A DNA stretch of 64,000 nt from Flavobacterium sp. (GCF_024642105.1 NZ_JAHEBT010000052.1:310001-374000); one strand, 5' to 3'; positions 17,004 through 26,343 are shown, counted from the stretch's first letter. Made by a program: numbers and translations. The notes: generated by a model from the letters alone, not told the origin.

Positions 17004-17753
17004 ATGAAAGTGAAAACAATTTTGGTGTCGCAACCAGAGCCTAAAGTGGAGAATTCTCCGTACTTTGAGCTGCAACAAAAGCATAAAATAAAAATTGATT
17101 TCAGACCTTTTATTCACGTAGAAGGGGTTAGCGCCAAAGAAATTAGACTGCAAAAAATTGACTTAAATAATTACAGTGCAATTATTTTAACAAGTAAAAA
17201 CGCGGTAGATCACTTTTTTAGAGTGGCCGAAGAAATGCGTTACAAAGTTCCTGAAGGATTAAAATACTTTTGCCAATCAGAAGCCATTGCATTTTACTTA
17301 CAAAAATATGTGGTGTACAGAAAACGTAAAATATACGTAGGTCCAAAAGATTTTGCTGACTTATCACCTTTGATTAAAAAATACAAAGACGAAAAATTCT
17401 TGTTACCTGCTTCAGACCAATTGAATGCTGATATTCCTGTTACTCTAAACGGTTTAAAAGTAGATTGGACTCCAGCTACTTTTTACAAAACAGTAATGAG
17501 TGACTTGTCTGATTTAGCTGATGTATATTATGATGTGTTAGCTTTCTTTAGCCCAACAGGAATCAAATCATTATTCAAGAATTTTCCTGATTTCAAACAA
17601 AACGATACGCGTATCGCCGTTTTCGGAAGCACTACTCAAAAAGAGGCGTTGGATCACGGATTACGAATTGACATTATGGCTCCAACTCCTGGAACACCAT
17701 CCATGACGATGGCTTTAGAAAAATACATTGCCGAAGCAAATAAAGGAAAATAA
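17004..17753 (+). CDS. hemD: Uroporphyrinogen-III synthase
   Basis: The 249-residue cytosolic enzyme cyclises hydroxymethylbilane with inversion of ring D in the tetrapyrrole pathway. The family shows little conservation. Recognisable points are the two alternating Rossmann-like lobes, the ILTSKNAVDHFF segment (about 60-71), FFSPTGIKSLF (about 184-194) and the C-terminal FGSTTQKEALDHG / MAPTPGTPSMTMALEKYI segments. Co-transcription with DUF4271 is the usual Bacteroidetes arrangement. A strong terminator follows. Confidence 0.88.
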   Translation: MKVKTILVSQPEPKVENSPYFELQQKHKIKIDFRPFIHVEGVSAKEIRLQKIDLNNYSAIILTSKNAVDHFFRVAEEMRYKVPEGLKYFCQSEAIAFYLQKYVVYRKRKIYVGPKDFADLSPLIKKYKDEKFLLPASDQLNADIPVTLNGLKVDWTPATFYKTVMSDLSDLADVYYDVLAFFSPTGIKSLFKNFPDFKQNDTRIAVFGSTTQKEALDHGLRIDIMAPTPGTPSMTMALEKYIAEANKGK

Positions 17754-17773
17754 ACTCCTTACAAATACAATTC

Positions 17774-17800
17774 AAAACCATCCTTTCGGATGGTTTTTTT
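17774..17800 (+). terminator. Terminator after hemD
   Basis: AAAACCATCC and GGATGGTTTT form a 10-bp stem around TTTC, followed by T residues. Confidence 0.9.
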
Positions 17801-17900
17801 ATATACAAGAAACTCCTTCCTGATTAGATTAATTATATTTTGTGTATTTTTGATTTTCAATTCCAACTAAAATTCGCTTTTTAGTTACAATTAACAATCT

Positions 17901-18371
17901 ATGAAAATCAATTCCCTACAAGTAGAAATAGACGGTATCGACAAAGAAATTTTGCGCGATTTAATGGAAGATGCGCGAAAACCCATTCTTCAAATCGCTA
18001 ACAAAATTGGAATCTCAGGGGCTGCCATCCACCAACGTTTACGAAAACTAGAACAATCTGGTGTAATTTCAGGTTCCAAGTTTACCGTAAATCACAAAGT
18101 ATTAGGTTACAATACGATGGCTTTTGTGGGAATCTATTTGGACAAAGCCGCTCGAAATTCAGAAGCCGTACGCGACTTAAAGAAGATTCCAGAAGTGCTG
18201 GAATGCCACTATACTACCGGAAATTGGTCTATTTTGATTAAAATCATCTGTTTGGATAACGAACACTTGATGCACTTATTAAATACCAAAATTCAAGCTA
18301 TTGAAGGCGTTTCCAGAACAGAAACTTTTATTTCTTTAGACCAACAAATAGATAGGCAAATCCAATTGTAG
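17901..18371 (+). CDS. Lrp/AsnC family transcriptional regulator
   Basis: The 156-residue DNA-binding protein has an N-terminal winged helix-turn-helix (about 10-60; DKEILRDLMEDARKPILQIA, ISGAAIHQRLRKLEQSGVI) and a C-terminal RAM ligand/oligomerisation domain (about 75-150; FVGIYLDKAARNSE, VLECHYTTGNWSILIKIIC). Such regulators sense amino acids. The effector and target genes cannot be read from the context, since the neighbours are hemD and the convergent leuS. Confidence 0.92.
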   Translation: MKINSLQVEIDGIDKEILRDLMEDARKPILQIANKIGISGAAIHQRLRKLEQSGVISGSKFTVNHKVLGYNTMAFVGIYLDKAARNSEAVRDLKKIPEVLECHYTTGNWSILIKIICLDNEHLMHLLNTKIQAIEGVSRTETFISLDQQIDRQIQL

Positions 18372-18412
18372 GTTATTTAGTTATGGGCTGATTGGGTTAT
18401 TTGAAAATAAAA

Positions 18413-18457
18413 AATCTGCGAATCTGCGGTTATTTTTGAACCACAGATTTGCAGATT
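18413..18457. repeat. Inverted repeat between the lrp-like gene and leuS
   Basis: AATCTGCGAATCTGCGGTT (18413-18431) and AACCACAGATTTGCAGATT (18439-18457) are 17/19 complementary around a 7-base loop. It probably terminates one or both convergent genes and resembles common Flavobacterium intergenic repeats. Confidence 0.7.
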
Positions 18458-18476
18458 AATTTATATCCTAAAATTT

Positions 18477-21344
18477 CTACCCTACTAAATTGATGATTTT
18501 TCCAGGTACAATAATTACTTTATTAGGTGTTCTTCCGTCTAATTGACGTAAAGTACGCTCATCTTTCATCACAATTTCTTCGATTTGTTCCTTGGTTAAA
18601 TCCAAAGGCAATTCAATTGTAAAACGCATTTTTCCATTGAACGAAACCGGATATTCTTTACTGCTCTCAACCAAATGAGCTGCTTCAAATTCAGGAAAAG
18701 CTACCGTAGCAATTGAATCCGAATGACCCAATAAAGACCACAACTCTTCTGCAATGTGAGGTGCATAAGGCGAAATTAAAATTGCTAACGGTTCTAAGAT
18801 TGCTCGTTCATGACAATTTTGAGTCGACAATTCGTTTACACAAATCATAAATTGAGAAACCGAAGTGTTGAATGAAAAACTCTCAATATCTTCTGCCACT
18901 TTTTTAATCGTCTTGTGTAACGATTTCAAATTCTCTTTTGTAGGCTCATTGTCTGTAACAATCAATCCGTTATCGTCAAAATACAAACGACATAGTTTTT
19001 TCAAGAAACCGAAGACTCCCGAAATTCCAGCTGTATTCCAAGGCTTGGCTTGTTCCAATGGTCCCAAAAACATCTCGTACAAACGCAAGGTATCGGCACC
19101 ATATTCAGCACAAATCAAATCTGGTGTAACGACATTGTATTTGGATTTTGACATTTTTTCAATCTCGCGACCTACAATGTATTTGCCATTATCTTCTGTG
19201 ATAAACTCTGCATTTGCATAATCTTCTCTCCAATTTTTAAATGCTTCGATATCCAACTCGTCAGAGCTATTAATCAAATTAACATCTACGTGAATCGGTT
19301 GTACATTTTGACCTTTAATTTGATTCTTAGAAACATACGTATTCGTTCCGTCTAAACGATACACAAACGCACTCATTCCCAAAATCATTCCCTGATTAAT
19401 CAGTTTTTTGAACGGTTCTTCAGTTGGTGCAACCCCTTTGTCTTTTAAAAATTTGTTCCAAAAACGAGAATACAATAAATGCCCTGTGGCGTGTTCGCTT
19501 CCGCCAATGTATAAATCTACACTTTCCCAATACTTTAAGGCTTCTTGACTTGCAAATTCAGTTGAATTATGTGCATCCATATAACGCATCCAATACCACG
19601 AACTTCCTGCCCAACCCGGCATAGTGTTCAATTCTAAAGGAAAAATAGTCGTATTATTAACCAAATTCGTTTCAACGACTTTGTTATTTACACTATCCCA
19701 AGCCCAAACTGCAGCATTCCCTAAAGGTGGCAATCCGTCTTCGGTAGGCAAATAATTAGCAACTTCTGGCAAAATGATAGGCAAATGTTGTGCATCAATC
19801 ATCTGAGGCAATCCATTGACATAATATACCGGAAATGGCTCTCCCCAATAACGCTGACGAGAAAAAACAGCATCACGCAAACGGTAATTGGTTTTCCCTT
19901 TTCCTTGTCCTATTTTTTCTAAGGCTTCAATTACTTTTTTTGTTCCTTCTTTGTAGCCTAAGCCATTCAAAAAGTCAGAATCTATTAGTTCAAAGCCGCC
20001 TTTATCTCCATAAGCCGCTTCTGAAATGTCTTTGTTAAAAATATTTTTAATGACTGGCATTCCGTTTTGACCTTTGAAGAAATTAGCAAAAGCATAATCT
20101 CTTTCGTCTCCACAAGGCACCGCCATTACTGCTCCTGTTCCATATCCTGCCAACACATAATCGCCTATCCAAACTGGAATAGGCTCTTTTGTAAAAGGGT
20201 GTTCAGCATAAGCTCCTGTAAAAACTCCTGAAATGGTTTTTACATCGGCCATTCTCTCCCGCTCGGAACGTTTTGCAGTTTTTTCAATATATTCCTCAAC
20301 TGCTTGTTTTTGTTCTGGAGTCGTAATTTGCGCCACTAACTCATGTTCTGGAGCCAAAGTCATAAACGTAACTCCAAAAATCGTATCAGGTCTTGTTGTA
20401 AAGACCTCTATAGATTGCTTCGTTTCGCTCGCAATGACGTTAAATGAAACCATCGCTCCAACTGATTTTCCAATCCAGTTGCGTTGACTTTCTTTAATAC
20501 TTTCGGTCCAATCAATAGTGTCTAATCCTTGCAATAAACGTTCGGCATAAGCTGAAATTCGCATACTCCATTGGGTCATTTTTTTACGAATCACTGGAAA
20601 ACCACCACGCTCTGAAACACCATTTACAATTTCGTCATTCGCCAAAACGGTTCCTAATCCCGGACACCAATTCACCTCAGTTTCTGCCAAATACGTTAAA
20701 CGGTATTGCAATAGTATTTTTTGTTGTTCCTCTGATGAAAAGGCTTTCCATTCTGAGGCAGAAAAAGGAGCAATGTTATCATCACAAACTGCATTGACAT
20801 TCGTATTTCCTTCTTTTTCAAATTGTTCAACTAATGTGGCAATATCCTCTGCTTTATCTGAATTTTTATTGTACCAAGAATTAAATAATTGAATAAAAAT
20901 CCATTGTGTATGCTTATAATAATCGGGATTAGAAGTACGCACTTCACGACTCCAATCAAACGAAAATCCAATTTTATCCAATTGTTTTCTGTATCCCGCA
21001 ATTTGATTTCCTTCTTTGTCAACCCCACCATCAATATTGACCGAAGTAGTATCTTCTGGACGTTGTCCTGTTTGAATGGCATATTGTTCTGCCGGCAATC
21101 CAAAACTATCATACCCCATTGGGTGCAACACATTAAATCCTTGATGTCTTTTGTATCTTGAATACACATCCGAAGCAATATACCCTAACGGATGCCCTAC
21201 GTGTAAGCCCGCTCCTGATGGATACGGAAACATATCTAACACATAATGTTTGGGTTTATCAGAATTATTTTGCGCTGCAAAAGTTTGATTTTCTGCCCAA
21301 TACTTTTGCCATTTCGCTTCAATTTCGTTCGGATTGTATTTCAT
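18477..21344 (-). CDS. leuS: Leucyl-tRNA synthetase
   Basis: This 955-residue class Ia synthetase charges tRNA-Leu. The HIGH motif is HVGH (48-51) in YPSGAGLHVGHPLGY; the KMSKS loop is in REIEKMSKSKYNVV. The CP1 editing domain carries TTRPDT, and the C-terminal anticodon domain ends near VIIVPGKIINLVG. It is longer than the E. coli enzyme, partly through an extra segment before KMSKS. Residues about 303-311 read IASETKQSI, the translation of an intergenic REP found twice elsewhere in this window. The gene is monocistronic and divergent from ftsX. Confidence 0.97.
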   Translation of the reverse strand: MKYNPNEIEAKWQKYWAENQTFAAQNNSDKPKHYVLDMFPYPSGAGLHVGHPLGYIASDVYSRYKRHQGFNVLHPMGYDSFGLPAEQYAIQTGQRPEDTTSVNIDGGVDKEGNQIAGYRKQLDKIGFSFDWSREVRTSNPDYYKHTQWIFIQLFNSWYNKNSDKAEDIATLVEQFEKEGNTNVNAVCDDNIAPFSASEWKAFSSEEQQKILLQYRLTYLAETEVNWCPGLGTVLANDEIVNGVSERGGFPVIRKKMTQWSMRISAYAERLLQGLDTIDWTESIKESQRNWIGKSVGAMVSFNVIASETKQSIEVFTTRPDTIFGVTFMTLAPEHELVAQITTPEQKQAVEEYIEKTAKRSERERMADVKTISGVFTGAYAEHPFTKEPIPVWIGDYVLAGYGTGAVMAVPCGDERDYAFANFFKGQNGMPVIKNIFNKDISEAAYGDKGGFELIDSDFLNGLGYKEGTKKVIEALEKIGQGKGKTNYRLRDAVFSRQRYWGEPFPVYYVNGLPQMIDAQHLPIILPEVANYLPTEDGLPPLGNAAVWAWDSVNNKVVETNLVNNTTIFPLELNTMPGWAGSSWYWMRYMDAHNSTEFASQEALKYWESVDLYIGGSEHATGHLLYSRFWNKFLKDKGVAPTEEPFKKLINQGMILGMSAFVYRLDGTNTYVSKNQIKGQNVQPIHVDVNLINSSDELDIEAFKNWREDYANAEFITEDNGKYIVGREIEKMSKSKYNVVTPDLICAEYGADTLRLYEMFLGPLEQAKPWNTAGISGVFGFLKKLCRLYFDDNGLIVTDNEPTKENLKSLHKTIKKVAEDIESFSFNTSVSQFMICVNELSTQNCHERAILEPLAILISPYAPHIAEELWSLLGHSDSIATVAFPEFEAAHLVESSKEYPVSFNGKMRFTIELPLDLTKEQIEEIVMKDERTLRQLDGRTPNKVIIVPGKIINLVG
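20411..20438 (+). repeat. REP copy 2, inside leuS
   Basis: TAGATTGCTTCG...CGCAATGAC matches copies at 8913-8944 and 22428-22453. It lies in frame within leuS at the N-terminal edge of the editing domain and adds the peptide IASETKQS to a variable beta-hairpin. Confidence 0.85.
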
Positions 21345-21525
21345 TGTATATTATTTTACCTCAGTCGTTACCTTGACTGAAAATAGGTTTGTTTTTAAAT
21401 TAAAAATGAAAAAGTTGGTCTAACTTTTACAATTTCAGGTGCCAAATTTACGTTTATTGTACGAAAGTTAAAACTTTGAACGATATTAACTTTAAATAAA
21501 GAAATTCTTTATTATTTTTACCCCA

Positions 21526-21533
21526 TAATTTTG
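21526..21533 (+). promoter_or_regulatory. -10 element of the ftsX operon promoter
   Basis: TAATTTTG matches TAnnTTTG and ends 7 bases before the ftsX ATG, predicting a leaderless or nearly leaderless mRNA. Confidence 0.65.
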
Positions 21534-21540
21534 ACAAACT

Positions 21541-22416
21541 ATGAGTTCTTCTTACGATAAATTTCAAAAACGCCGTTTAATTTCCTCTTATTTTTCTGTA
21601 GTATTAAGTGTATTCTTAGTCTTATTCTTGTTAGGGATGTTAGGGCTTTTCATTATTAATTCTAAAAAATTAGCGGACGATTTTAGAGAAAACATTGCGA
21701 TGACAGTGTTTTTCAAAAATGAAGCTAACGATACGATTATTAAATCTTTTGATGCCGAATTAAAAAAAGCACCGTTTGCTAAAACTTTCGAATACGTTTC
21801 AAAAAACGCTGCTGCCAAACAACATACCGACATTATTGGAGAAGATTTTGTAACTTTTCTTGGTGAAAATCCATTACAAAATTCGTTTGACATTCACTTA
21901 AAAGCCGACTATGTGTACAGAGACAGTATTGCAAAAGTAGAAAGTCAATTGAGAAGAAATCCAATGGTTTCAGACATTGTATATGATAAACAACTAGTCA
22001 ATTTAGTAAATGACAACATCAAGAAAGTGAGTATGTGGATCCTTATTATTAGCGGATTTTTTACCATTATTGCCGTTTTACTAATCAATAGTTCGCTACG
22101 TTTATCCATTCATTCCAACCGTTTTATCATCAAAACCATGCAAATGGTGGGAGCTACCAAAGCTTTTATCAGAAAACCATTCGTATTGCGAAGTGTACGT
22201 CTTGGAATGATTGGTGCTGGATTAGCCATTTTAGCTTTGATTGGAGTATTAATTTATTTGGAAAGTAATTTCCCAGAACTAGGACTACTTGACGACCAAT
22301 TACTCATTGCTTTAGTCTTGATTTCTGTTTTTGGAATTGGTGTTTTGATTACTTGGTTGAGCACCTATTTTGCAACACAACGTTTCTTGAATTTACGAAC
22401 AGACGATTTGTACTAA
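21541..22416 (+). CDS. ftsX: Cell division protein FtsX
   Basis: The 291-residue inner-membrane protein pairs with the ATPase FtsE to control peptidoglycan hydrolases at the septum. Topology fits the family: a first helix near residues 20-42, an extracytoplasmic domain (about 45-165) and three C-terminal helices (about 168-190, 220-240, 255-280), with MVGATKAFIRKPFVLR in the conserved cytoplasmic loop. No ftsE is adjacent, as is common in Bacteroidetes. The gene heads a run with DUF3098, uppP and truB. Confidence 0.93.
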   Translation: MSSSYDKFQKRRLISSYFSVVLSVFLVLFLLGMLGLFIINSKKLADDFRENIAMTVFFKNEANDTIIKSFDAELKKAPFAKTFEYVSKNAAAKQHTDIIGEDFVTFLGENPLQNSFDIHLKADYVYRDSIAKVESQLRRNPMVSDIVYDKQLVNLVNDNIKKVSMWILIISGFFTIIAVLLINSSLRLSIHSNRFIIKTMQMVGATKAFIRKPFVLRSVRLGMIGAGLAILALIGVLIYLESNFPELGLLDDQLLIALVLISVFGIGVLITWLSTYFATQRFLNLRTDDLY

Positions 22417-22427
22417 CTAAACTTGAG

Positions 22428-22453
22428 GAGATTGCTTCGTTCCTCGCAATGAC
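22428..22453 (+). repeat. REP copy 3, between ftsX and DUF3098
   Basis: GAGATTGCTTCGTTCCTCGC followed by AATGAC; same family as copies 1 and 2. It fills most of the 40-base gap and may modulate the ratio of ftsX to downstream products. Confidence 0.8.
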
Positions 22454-22456
22454 TTT

Positions 22457-22702
22457 ATGAAAAACAATAGCGAACATAAACAAGAATTTCTTTTTGAAAA
22501 AGTAAATTATAAAATCTTACTGATTGGTATTACTGTAATTGCGTTGGGATTTATTCTAATGTCTGGCGGAGGAAGTGAAGATCCAAACGTTTTTAACGAA
22601 GATGTATTTAATTTCAGACGCATTCGTTTAGCACCTACTACAGTTTTAATTGGTTTTGGAATTACCATTTATGCTATTTTGAAAAATCCAAAAAAAACCT
22701 AA
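22457..22702 (+). CDS. DUF3098 small membrane protein
   Basis: The 81-residue protein has two hydrophobic segments (YKILLIGITVIALGFILMS, about 18-36, and TTVLIGFGITIYAILK, about 61-76) separated by a short loop with SGGGSEDPNVFNEDVFNFRRI features. This is the DUF3098 family, typically found between ftsX and uppP in Bacteroidetes. Function unknown; the conserved place suggests a link to the cell envelope or division. Its stop codon abuts the uppP start. Confidence 0.88.
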   Translation: MKNNSEHKQEFLFEKVNYKILLIGITVIALGFILMSGGGSEDPNVFNEDVFNFRRIRLAPTTVLIGFGITIYAILKNPKKT

Positions 22703-23488
22703 ATGAATACATTACAAGCTATAATCCTCGCAATAATTGAAGGTATTACTGAGTTTTTACCTGTTTCGTCTACAGGACACATGATTATCGCTTCTTCTTT
22801 CTTCGGAATAGAACATGACGAATTCACTAAACTTTTTACAATTGTAATACAATTAGGCGCGATCCTTTCGGTAGTAGTGCTTTATTTTAAACGATTTTTC
22901 CAAACGTTTGATTTTTATTTCAAACTTCTTGTTGCCTTTATTCCTGCGGTAGTTTTAGGCTTGCTTTTCAGCAAAAAAATAGACGCCTTACTTGAAAATC
23001 CCGTTACTGTTGCTGTTTCACTTTTAATTGGAGGAATCCTATTACTGAAAGTAGACGATTGGTTCAACAATTCTCAAGAAACGGAAGTCACCTATTTAAA
23101 AGCTTTAAAAATTGGATTGTTCCAATGTATCGCCATGATTCCAGGTGTTTCTAGAAGTGGCGCTACAATCGTAGGAGGTATGTCCCAAAAACTAGCCCGT
23201 ACTTCAGCAGCTGAATTTTCATTTTTTTTAGCAGTTCCTACTATGTTAGGTGCTACCGTAAAAAAATGCTATGACTATTATAAAGACGGATTGGTATTGT
23301 CTCATGAGCAAATCAATTTCTTAATTATTGGAAATATAGTTGCTTTTATTGTGGCACTTTTAGCCATAAAAACATTTATTGGATTTTTAAGTAGACGAGG
23401 CTTTAAACTTTTTGGATATTACCGAATTGTAGCCGGAATTGTGTTGTTAATCATCCACTTTTTCATTCATCCCTTGACTATTATTTAA
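22703..23488 (+). CDS. uppP: Undecaprenyl-diphosphate phosphatase
   Basis: This 261-residue polytopic enzyme recycles the lipid carrier for peptidoglycan and other glycans by removing a phosphate from undecaprenyl diphosphate. Both signature regions are present: [17 protein letters not shown] (about 13-29) with the catalytic Glu residues, and [16 protein letters not shown] (about 147-162). Its start follows the DUF3098 stop directly and its stop overlaps the truB ATG by one base, so the operon is translationally tight. Confidence 0.97.
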   Translation: MNTLQAIILAIIEGITEFLPVSSTGHMIIASSFFGIEHDEFTKLFTIVIQLGAILSVVVLYFKRFFQTFDFYFKLLVAFIPAVVLGLLFSKKIDALLENPVTVAVSLLIGGILLLKVDDWFNNSQETEVTYLKALKIGLFQCIAMIPGVSRSGATIVGGMSQKLARTSAAEFSFFLAVPTMLGATVKKCYDYYKDGLVLSHEQINFLIIGNIVAFIVALLAIKTFIGFLSRRGFKLFGYYRIVAGIVLLIIHFFIHPLTII

Positions 23489-24195
23489 TGCAAGCAGACG
23501 ATTTTTTGAATGGTCAAGTTCTTTTGATTGACAAACCGCTGACTTGGTCTTCTTTTCAAGCGGTGAACAAATTGAAATACATTTTAAAGCGTAATTTTGA
23601 TTTGCCCAAAAAATTTAAAATTGGACATGCCGGAACTTTAGATCCTTTAGCCTCTGGCTTATTGATTATTTGCACGGGTAAATTCACCAAAAAAATCACC
23701 GAAATTCAGGCACAACCCAAAGAATACACCGGCACTTTCTTTATTGGAGCCACAACGCCTTCGTATGATTTAGAAACCGAAATCGATCAAACCTACCCTA
23801 CCACACATATTGACGAGGCTTTAATTCACAAAACAGTGGAGCAATTTCTAGGTGAGATTGACCAAAAGCCTCCTGTTTTTTCGGCTATAAAAAAAGAAGG
23901 AATTCGCTTGTACGAGCACGCAAGAGCAGGTATTGAAGTAGAAATTGCATCCCGAAAAACGACCATTTACGAATTTGAAATCACCCGAATCGCTTTGCCA
24001 GAAATTGACTTCAGAGTAGTGTGTAGCAAAGGAACTTATATTCGTTCATTAGCATTTGATTTTGGAAAAGCAATGAACTCAGGTTCCCATTTAACCGCTT
24101 TGCGTCGCACTAAAATTGGCGACTACAATGTGCAAAATGCGATGACTCCAGAACAGTTTGAAAAATCTATTCTAAATCCTGAAGCAACTGAATAA
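23488..24195 (+). CDS. truB: tRNA pseudouridine(55) synthase TruB
   Basis: TruB makes pseudouridine 55 in the T loop of tRNAs. The 235-residue protein shows the catalytic motif KIGHAGTLDPLASGLLII (Asp near residue 53), KPPVFSAIKKEGIRLYEHAR, and the CSKGTYIRSLAFDFG motif. It lacks the C-terminal PUA domain of longer family members, as usual in this group. It is the last gene of the ftsX-uppP run and its 3' end overlaps the convergent thioredoxin-like gene by 29 bases. Confidence 0.96.
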   Translation: MQADDFLNGQVLLIDKPLTWSSFQAVNKLKYILKRNFDLPKKFKIGHAGTLDPLASGLLIICTGKFTKKITEIQAQPKEYTGTFFIGATTPSYDLETEIDQTYPTTHIDEALIHKTVEQFLGEIDQKPPVFSAIKKEGIRLYEHARAGIEVEIASRKTTIYEFEITRIALPEIDFRVVCSKGTYIRSLAFDFGKAMNSGSHLTALRRTKIGDYNVQNAMTPEQFEKSILNPEATE

Positions 24196-24772
24196 TTTCA
24201 TTTTGCGTACTCACGCCTTTATCGTGCAAGTACCATAACTGTAATTCGGTTTTAGTTGTTTCGTCAATTACTCCAAATTTTTCTTTATACCTTTCAATCA
24301 AATCGATAGCTCCTTGAGGTCTTGGTCCCCAATCACCTACTACAGATCCCGTCGCTTTATCAATGACAATAAGTTTAGGAATAGCCTTGGTTTTGTTAGT
24401 CAAAAAATGACTCATCAAATCTTCATTTTCATCACGTAACACTAATTTCAACTCTATTTTTTGGTTAGCTTCTAATACCATTTTATTGAGAATTGGCAAA
24501 ATTTGTGCCGCATCTCCACACCAACTTTCCGTCAGTACTATCCAAAGATAACTTTTGTTTAAAGTCTTCAACTTGGCACTATTTTCCTCTGTAATTTTTA
24601 TCGTTTTATCCAAACGATGCATCCTTGCCTCATTCAATTCACTATAATGCGTACGTTCTTGGGTTTGTTCTACAGCGGTGGATTTTCCTTCTTTTAACAA
24701 ATCAGCCATTAATTTTCTGTATTCTGGATACGAATGACTTCTGAACAAAGCCTGAGCAACAAAGGTTTTCAC
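24167..24772 (-). CDS. Thioredoxin-like protein with a single active-site Cys
   Basis: The 201-residue cytosolic protein has a thioredoxin-like core (about 75-170; LWIVLTESWCGDAAQILPIL, KLVLRDENEDLMSHFL, AIPKLIVIDKATGSVVG, in pieces). At the place of WCxxC it reads WCGDA, so the resolving Cys is missing. The cis-Pro segment (AIPKL) is kept. It may be a monothiol reductase or a binding protein. There is no signal peptide. It is monocistronic and overlaps the truB end. I cannot assign a substrate. Confidence 0.82.
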   Translation of the reverse strand: MKTFVAQALFRSHSYPEYRKLMADLLKEGKSTAVEQTQERTHYSELNEARMHRLDKTIKITEENSAKLKTLNKSYLWIVLTESWCGDAAQILPILNKMVLEANQKIELKLVLRDENEDLMSHFLTNKTKAIPKLIVIDKATGSVVGDWGPRPQGAIDLIERYKEKFGVIDETTKTELQLWYLHDKGVSTQNEIIQLLQDLE

Positions 24773-24901
24773 AGACTAAATTTTATATAGACAAAGGTAG
24801 CCTTTAAAAGAAAAAGAAAAAGTGACTTTTATTACTTAAGACTAAAAAAATCGTTTCAAATTATTTTTTAAAAACACTATTTCAAAAAATAAGAATATAA
24901 C

Positions 24902-24909
24902 TATATTTG
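24902..24909 (+). promoter_or_regulatory. -10 element of the pyrH promoter
   Basis: TATATTTG matches TAnnTTTG. It overlaps a possible upstream TTG start codon, which supports the ATG at 24931. Confidence 0.7.
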
Positions 24910-24930
24910 CATCAAATAACTCAACTACTC

Positions 24931-25638
24931 ATGAAATACAATAGAATTCTTCTAAAATTAAGTGGCGAAGCTTTAATGGGCGATTTAAACTACGGAATTG
25001 ACCCGAAAAGATTAGCAGAATATGCTGACGAAATCAAACAAATTCATGATAAAGGAGTTGAAATTGCCATTGTAATTGGAGGTGGAAATATCTTTAGAGG
25101 TGTTGCCGGTGTAAGTTCAGGTATGGATCGTGTTCAAGGCGATTATATGGGGATGTTAGCTACCGTTATTAATGGTATGGCATTACAAGGCGCTTTGGAA
25201 GACAAAGGAATGAAAACTCGTTTACAAACGGCTTTAAAAATGGAGTCTATCGCGGAGCCTTATATCAAAAGAAGAGCCGTTCGTCACCTTGAAAAAGGAA
25301 GAATTGTAATCTTTGGAGCGGGAACAGGAAACCCTTACTTTACAACAGACACTGCAGCTGTTTTACGCGGAATTGAAGTAAACGCTGATGTGATTTTAAA
25401 AGGAACTCGTGTTGACGGTGTATATGATTCTGATCCAGAGAAAAATGCTGGTGCTGTGAAATTCGACTACATTTCTTTTGAAGACGTGTTAAGCAAAGGA
25501 TTGAATGTAATGGACACTACTGCATTTACTTTAAGCCAAGAAAATCAATTACCAATCGTAGTTTTTGACATGAACAAAGAGGGCAACCTAATTAAAATTT
25601 GCGAAGGCGAAAACATCGGAACTGTAGTAAATATTTAA
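24931..25638 (+). CDS. pyrH: UMP kinase
   Basis: PyrH phosphorylates UMP to UDP. From ATG 24931 ([17 protein letters not shown]) it has 235 residues, the normal size. It belongs to the amino-acid-kinase fold; visible elements are KLSGEAL (N-terminal phosphate loop), [28 protein letters not shown] and the ATP-site segment [16 protein letters not shown]. The longer start at 24907 is inside the promoter. frr follows 83 bases downstream, a conserved pairing. Confidence 0.97.
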   Translation: MKYNRILLKLSGEALMGDLNYGIDPKRLAEYADEIKQIHDKGVEIAIVIGGGNIFRGVAGVSSGMDRVQGDYMGMLATVINGMALQGALEDKGMKTRLQTALKMESIAEPYIKRRAVRHLEKGRIVIFGAGTGNPYFTTDTAAVLRGIEVNADVILKGTRVDGVYDSDPEKNAGAVKFDYISFEDVLSKGLNVMDTTAFTLSQENQLPIVVFDMNKEGNLIKICEGENIGTVVNI

Positions 25639-25721
25639 TAAAAAGACAAATAGACTTCTTAGATTGTTAGACCATAAGGCCTCAACAATTTAAATAATCT
25701 AAAAATCTAAATAATCTAAAA

Positions 25722-26285
25722 ATGACTGAAGAAATTGAATTTATATTAGATAGTACCAAAGAATCGATGGAAGGTTCTATTGCGCATTTAGGGAAATCAT
25801 TTTTAAATATCCGTGCTGGGAAAGCATCTCCTGCAATGTTAGGAAGTGTTTTTGTTGACTATTATGGTTCGGCTACACCGCTTTCTCAGGTGTCAAAAAT
25901 AAGTGTCCCTGACGCAAGAACAATTACATTACAACCTTTCGAAAAAAACATGTTGCAAGCCATTGAAAAAGCAATTATGATTGCTAATTTGGGTTTCAAC
26001 CCAATGAACAATGGAGATGTAGTAATCATTAGCGTTCCGCCTTTAACAGAAGAAAGAAGACGTGAATTAGCAAAACAAGCAAAATCAGAAGCTGAGGATG
26101 CCAAAATCGGAATTAGAAATGCACGTAAAGATGCCAATACCGAAATCAAAAAATTAGAAAAAGACGGAACTTCAGAAGATGTTTGTAAAAGTGCCGAAGA
26201 TGATGTTCAAAATTTAACTAATGCGTACATCAAAAAAATTGACGAACTTCTTGTAGAGAAAGAAGCTGAAATTATGAAAGTATAA
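25722..26285 (+). CDS. frr: Ribosome recycling factor
   Basis: RRF works with EF-G to split the post-termination ribosome. The protein has 187 residues, slightly over the usual 185. It shows the two-domain pattern: a three-helix bundle from both ends (AHLGKSFLNIRAGKASPAML near 21-40; RRELAKQAKSEAEDAKI in the second half) and a beta domain (about 30-105; ISVPDARTITLQPFEKNM). The gap to pyrH contains several short AATCTAAA tandem copies. A strong terminator follows. Confidence 0.97.
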   Translation: MTEEIEFILDSTKESMEGSIAHLGKSFLNIRAGKASPAMLGSVFVDYYGSATPLSQVSKISVPDARTITLQPFEKNMLQAIEKAIMIANLGFNPMNNGDVVIISVPPLTEERRRELAKQAKSEAEDAKIGIRNARKDANTEIKKLEKDGTSEDVCKSAEDDVQNLTNAYIKKIDELLVEKEAEIMKV

Positions 26286-26305
26286 TAAAGACTTACTATA
26301 AAATT

Positions 26306-26338
26306 AAAATCCGCCATACTGTTATGGCGGATTTTTTT
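26306..26338 (+). terminator. Terminator after frr
   Basis: AAAATCCGCCAT and ATGGCGGATTTTTTT form a 12-bp stem with a 6-base loop and a T-run. Confidence 0.92.
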
Positions 26339-26343
26339 ATGTG

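Noticed and set aside
20831..21178. Extra minus-strand gene overlapping the leuS start
   Set aside because: Same strand but different frame inside leuS; no start signals and no family features.
25639..25721. Possible CRISPR-like short tandem repeats (AATCTAAA) between pyrH and frr
   Set aside because: Only three or four copies of a very short AT-rich motif without spacers; simple repeat, no cas genes.
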